DNA of 64,000 nt from Tupaia tana (taxonomy: Eukaryota; Chordata; Mammalia; Scandentia; Tupaiidae), in assembly GCA_026018925.1 (NCBI GenBank), contig JAKSZU010000131.1:434001-498000 (forward strand). Direction: 5' to 3'. The notes beneath the pieces were generated by a model that was not told the origin of the DNA, did not search any database, and saw only the letters and a program-made list of their open reading frames with translations. A program made the position numbers and the translations under genes. Below, piece by piece: positions 59,500-64,000 of the stretch; within the stretch, counting starts at the first letter, position 1; every line of letters begins with the position of its first letter.

Positions 59500-62240
59500 T
59501 ACCAAAAAAGAAAATGAGGAGACAGGAGCAGAGAGAGACAGAGACCTCAGAGACACAGAGACAGAGATAGAAGGCCAGAGGGATCCCTACCACACTAGCT
59601 CTGCTTGCTGGAGGCTGAATTATGAGTAGAAAATTTTCATTTCTCCTCTTTCCTGAAAAATCTAGTTCCCAGTAGCCATGAGGAGTCTGCTCAGAGAAGG
59701 GCTCAACTCTTCTGCTTGGGAGGAAGAATCAGAAGGGATTATTAACAAAACAATAGGAGGAGCTGGGAGCCAGAGAAAAACTTTGCCTTTAAAAAAGTCG
59801 TAAAAAGGAAAAATTACCAAAAAAAAAATGAGGAGACAGGAGCAGAGAGAGACAGAGACCTCAGAGACACAGAGACAGAGATAGAAGGCCAGAAGTGCTC
59901 CCTACCACACTAGCTCTGCTTGTTGGAGGCTGAATTATGAGTAGAAAATCTTCATTTCTCCTGTTCCCTGAAATATCTAGTTCCCAGTAGCCATGAGGAG
60001 TCTGCTCAGAGAAGGGCTCAACTCTCCTGCCTGGGAGGAAGAAGCAGAAGGGATTATTAACAAAACAATAGGAGGAGCTGGGAGCCAGAGAAAAACTTTG
60101 CCTTTAAAAAAATCGTAAAAAGGAAAAATTAACAAAAAAAAATGAGGAGACAGGAGCAGAGAGAGACAGAGACCTCAGAGACACAGAGACAGAGATAGAA
60201 GGCCAGAGGGGCTCCCTACCACACTCGCTCTGCTTGCTGGAGGCTGAATTATGAGTAGAAAATCTTCATTTCTCCTGTTCCCTGAAAAATCAAGTTCCCA
60301 GTAGCCATGAGGAATCTGCTCAGAGTAGGGCTCAACTCTCCTGCCTGGGAGGAAGAAGCAGAAGGGATTATTAACAAAACAGTAGGAGGAGCTGGGAGCC
60401 ACAGAAAAACTTTGCCTTTAAAAAAATCGTAAATAGGAAAAATTACCAAAAAAAAAATGAAGAGACAGGAGCAGAGAGAGACAGAGACCTCAGAGAAACA
60501 GAGACAGAGATAGAAGGCCAGAGGGGCTCCCTACCACACTAGCTCTGCTTGCTGGAGGCTGAATTATGAGTAGAAAATCTTCATTTCTCCTCTTCCCTGA
60601 AAAATCTAGTTCCCAGTAGCAATGAGGAGTCTGCTCAGAGAAGGGTTCAACTCTCCTGCCTGGGAGGAAGAAGCAGAAGGGATTATTAACAAAACAATAG
60701 GAGGAGCTGGGAGCCAGAGGAAAACTTCGCCTTTAAAAAAGTCGTAAAAAGGAAAAATTACCAAAAAAAAATGAAGAGACAGGAGCAGAGAGAGCCAGAG
60801 ACCTCAGAGACACAGAGACAGAGATTGAAGGCCAGAGGGGCTCCCTACCACACTAGCTCTGCTTGCTGGAGGCGGAATTATGAGTAGAAAATCTTCATTT
60901 CTCCTGTTCCCCTGAAAATCTAGTTCTCAGTAGCCATGAGGAGTCTGCTCAGAGAAGGGCTCAACTCTCCTGCCTGGGAGGAAGAAGCAGAAGAGATTAT
61001 TAACAAAACAATAGGAGGAGCTGGGTGCCAGAGAAAAACTTTGCCTTTAAAAAAATTGTAAAAAGGAAAAATTACCAAAAAACAAAAAATGAGGAGACAG
61101 GAGCAGAGAGAGACAGAGACCTCAGAGACACAGAGACAGAGATAGAAGGTCAGAGGGGCTCCCTACCACACTAGCTCTGCTTGCTGGAGGCTGAATTATG
61201 AGTAGAAAATCTTCATTTCTCCTGTTCCCTGAAAATCTAGTTCCCAGTAGCCATGAGGAGTCTGCTCAGAGAAGGGCTCAACTCTCCTCCTGGGAGGAAG
61301 AAGCAGAAGGGATTATTAACAAAACAATAGGAGGAGCTGGGAGCCAGAGAAAAACTTTGGCTTTAAAAAAATCGTAAAAACGAAAAATTACCAAAAAAAA
61401 AAAGTGAGGATACAGGAGCAGAGAGAGTCAGAGACCTCAGAGACACAGAGGCAGAGATAGAAGACCAGAGGGGTTCCCTACCACACTAGCTCTGCTTGCT
61501 GGAGGCTGAATTATGAGTAGAGAATCTTCATTTCTCCTGTTCCCTGAAAAATCTAGTTCACAGTAGCCATGAGGAGTCTGCTCAGAGAAGGGCTCAACTC
61601 TCCTGCCTGGGAGGAAGAAGCAGAAGGGATTATTAACAAAACAATAGGAGGAGCTGGGAGCCAGAGAAAAACTTTGCCTTTAAACAAGTCGTAAAAAGGA
61701 AAAATTACCAAAAATAAAATGAGGAGACAGGAGCAGAGAGAGACAGAGACCTCAGAGACACAGAGACAGAGATAGAAGGCCACAGGGGCTCCCTTCCACA
61801 CTAGCTCTGGTTGCTGGAGGCTGAATTATGAGTAGAAAATCTTCATTTCTCCTGTTCCCTGAAAATCTAGTTCCCAGTAGCCATGAGGAGTCTGCTCAGA
61901 GAAGGGCTCAACTCTCCTGCCTGGGAGGAAGAAGCAGAAGGGATTATTAACAAAACAATAGGAGGAGCTGGGAGCCAGAGAAAAACTTTGCCTTTAAAAA
62001 AATCGTAAAAAGGAAAAATTACCAAAAAAAAAATAAAATGAGGAGAAAGGAGCAGAGAGAGACAGATACCTCAGAGACACAGAGACAGAGATAGAAGGCC
62101 AGAGGGGCTCTCTAGCACACTAACTCTGCTTGCTGGAGGCTGAATTATGAGTAGAAAATCTTCATTTCTCCTGTTCCCTGAAAAATCTAGTTCCCAGTAG
62201 CCATGAGGAGTCTGCTCAGAGAAGGGCTCAACTCTCCTGC
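59500..62240 (+). repeat. Dispersed block F2 (~2.74 kb; copy at 50.0-52.8 kb)
   Basis: The second copy of F1. It is joined on its left directly to a T1 unit (59309), where F1 has a different neighbour. It ends where F1 goes into a T4 unit (CTGCTGGGAGG, 52785) while this copy keeps CTGCCTGGGAGG. Small private differences include CCAGAAGTGC (about 59893) and two GAAAATCTAG deletions of one A near 61232 and 61862. Confidence 0.8.
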
Positions 62241-62359
62241 CTGGGAGGAAGAAGCAGAAGGGATTATTAACAAAACAATAGGAGGAGCTGGGAGCCAGAG
62301 AAAAACTTTGCCTTTAAAAAAGTCGTAAAAAGGAAAAATTACCAAAAAAAAAATGAGGA

Positions 62360-62910
62360 GACAGGAGCAGAGAGAGACAGAGAACTCAGAGACACTGAGA
62401 CAGAGATAGAAGGCCAGAGGGGCTCCCTAGCACACTAGCTCTGCTTGATGGAGGCTGAATTATGAGTAGAAAATCTTCATTTCTCCTGTTCCCTGAAAAA
62501 TCTAGTTCCCAGTAGCCATGAGGAGTCTGCTCAGAGAAGGGCTCAACTCTCCTGCCTGGGAGGAAGAAGCAGAAGGGATTATTAACAAAACAATAGGAGG
62601 AGCTGGGAGCCAGAGAAAAACTTTGCCTTTAAAAAAGTCGCTAAAAGGAAAAATTACCAAAAAAAAATTAGGAGACAGGAGCAAAGAGTGACAGAGACCT
62701 CAGAGACACAGAGACAGAGATAGAAGGCCAGAAGGGCTCCCTACAACACTAGCTCTGCTTGCTGGAGGCTGAATTATGAGTAGAAAATCTTCATTTCTCC
62801 TGTTCCCTGAAAAATCTAGTTCCCAGTAGCCATGAGGTGTCTACTCAGAGAAGGGCTCAACTCTCCTGCATGGGAGGAAAAAGCAGAAGGATTATTAACA
62901 AAACAATAGG
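62360..62910 (+). repeat. Second patch of divergent satellite units
   Basis: Private changes cluster here: GAGAACTCAGAGACACTGAG, CTTGATGGAGG, GTCGCTAAAAGG, AAAGAGTGACAG, CTACAACACTAG, GAGGTGTCTACTCAG, GGAAAAAGCAGAAGGATTATT (one G lost) and AATAGGTGGAGC. The GAACTCAGAGACACTGAG variant returns at about 63645, so part of this lineage was itself copied. Confidence 0.72.
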
Positions 62911-63879
62911 TGGAGCTGGGAGAAAGAGAAAAACTTTGCCTTTAAAAAAGTCGTAAAAAGGAAAAATTACCAAAAAAAAAAATGAGGAGACAGGAGCAGA
63001 GAGAGACAGAGACCTCAGCGACACAGAGACAGAGATAGAAGGCCAGAGGGGCTCCCTACCACACTAGCTCTGCTTGCTGGAGGCTGAATTATGAGTAGAA
63101 AATCTTCATTTCTCCTGTTCCCTGAAAAATCTAGTTCTCAGTAGCCATGAGGAGTCTGCTCAGAGAAGGGCTCAACTCTCCTGCCTGGGAGGAAGAAGCA
63201 GAAGGGATTATTAACAAAACAATAGGAGGAGCTGGGAGCCAGAGAAAAACTTTGCCTTTAAAAAAGTCATAAAAAGGAAAAATTACCAAAAAAGAAAATG
63301 AGGAGACAGGAGCAGAGAGAGACAGAGACCTCAGAGACACAGAGACAGAGATAGAAGGCCAGAGGGGATCCCTACCACACTAGCTCTGCTTGCTGGAGGC
63401 TGAATTATGAGTAGAAAATCTTCATTTCTCCTCTTCCCTGAAAAATCTAGTTCCCAGTAGCCATGAGGAGTCTGCTCAGAGAAGGGCTCAACTCTCCTGC
63501 CTGGGAGGAAGAAGCAGAAGGGATTATTAACAAAACAATAGGAGGAGCTGGGAGCCAGAGAAAAACTTTGCCTTTAAAAAAGTCGTAAAAAGGAAAAATT
63601 ACCAAAAAAAGAAAATGAGGAGACAGGAGCAGAGAGAGACAGAGAACTCAGAGACACTGAGACAGAGATAGAAGGCCAGAGGGGCTCCCTACCACACTAG
63701 CTCTGCTTGCTGGAGGCTGAATTATGAGTAGAAAATCTTCATTTCTCCTGTTCCCTGAAAAATCTTGTTCCCAGTAGCCATGAGGAGTCTGCTCAGAGAA
63801 GGGCTCAACTCTCCTGCCTGGGAGGAAGAAGCAGAAGGGATTATTAACAAAACAGTAGGAGGAGCTGGGAGCCAGAGAA

Positions 63880-64000
63880 AAACTTTGCCTTTAAAAATAT
63901 CGTAAAAAGGAAAAATTATCAAAAAAAAATAAAATGACGAGACAGGAGCAGAGAGAGACAGAGACCTCAGAGACACAGAAACAGAGATAGAAAGCCAGAG
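63880..64000 (+). repeat. Divergent unit at the right edge of the window
   Basis: It reads AAAATATCGTAAAAAGG, TTATCAAAAAAAAATAAAATG, GACGAGACAGG, CACAGAAACAGAG and GATAGAAAGCCAG. The last two changes are shared with 57350-57375, so this unit belongs to the same divergent lineage. The unit is cut by the window end. Confidence 0.7.

Larger units (their letters stand above)
41500..64000 (+). repeat. Satellite array, right arm (about 72 units)
   Basis: The same ~314-bp unit resumes in phase and in the same orientation directly after the SINE and runs to the end of the window. The array therefore continues beyond both edges. The subtypes are the same as in the left arm, but from about 57.2 kb some units carry many private changes. 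No other insertion, gene or RNA is visible. Confidence 0.97.

Noticed and set aside
1073..63976. Dozens of minus-strand open frames of 60-84 codons with a hydrophobic, signal-like middle
   Set aside because: They recur at the satellite period in more than one frame of the same DNA. The minus strand is pyrimidine-rich and so poor in stop codons, the 314-bp unit is not a multiple of three, and the frames vary freely by indels. There is no sign of coding constraint.
1..64000. CRISPR array or bacterial repeat system
   Set aside because: The repeats are about 314 bp and directly adjacent, with no unique spacers, no cas-like genes and a eukaryotic SINE inside.
1..64000. CENP-B box in the satellite unit
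   Set aside because: The motif needs TTCG and CGGG-type cores. TTCG appears only rarely (ACTTCGCC in a few units) and no CGGG partner stands at the right spacing.

Overview
The whole window is one head-to-tail satellite DNA array from a eukaryotic, probably animal, genome. I find no supportable protein-coding gene, rRNA gene, true tRNA gene or CRISPR array. The repeat unit is about 314 bp: successive copies of the landmark GAGTAGAAAATC start at 164, 478, 792, 1109 and 1423. About 203 units fit in the window, all in one orientation. Each unit has a moderately complex half, then a phased A-tract region, then a GA-rich (CAGAGA-like) region, so the + strand is purine-rich (about 62% in the unit at 478-791, hand count).

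The only interruption is one tRNA-derived SINE at about 41221-41499. It has recognisable Pol III A and B boxes, a pyrimidine-rich stretch, a poly(A) tail and an 18-bp target-site duplication that begins at a TT|AAAA site. That site is the consensus of L1-type endonucleases. It suggests an L1-bearing host such as a mammal or other vertebrate, but I cannot name the species.

The array has higher-order structure. Units fall into subtypes that recur in a fixed order, and blocks of many units have been copied. Recognisable blocks are a 17-unit tandem duplication (period about 5350; 4.3-9.65 and 9.65-15.0 kb), a 19-unit duplication (5967; 16.6-22.5 and 22.5-28.5 kb), another 17-unit duplication (5344-5350; 27.3-32.7 and 32.7-38.0 kb) with a third partial copy at a 16-unit offset (5030; 38.2-40.35 kb), and a 10-unit duplication (3156; 42.9-46.1 and 46.1-49.2 kb). 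A block of about 2.7 kb at 50.0-52.8 kb recurs at 59.5-62.2 kb. The first 2.8 kb of the window recurs at 17.3-20.1 kb. Block length varies (10, 16, 17, 18 and 19 units), which points to ongoing unequal exchange rather than one fixed higher-order unit. Units in the right part (57.2-57.9 kb, 62.3-62.9 kb and the last 120 bp) carry more private changes and look less homogenised.

Many short minus-strand open frames occur (60-100 codons). They are repeated shadows of the satellite: the minus strand is pyrimidine-rich and so poor in stop codons, and a 314-bp unit is not a multiple of three. All identity statements were made by eye on the raw sequence; no alignment or database search was run.
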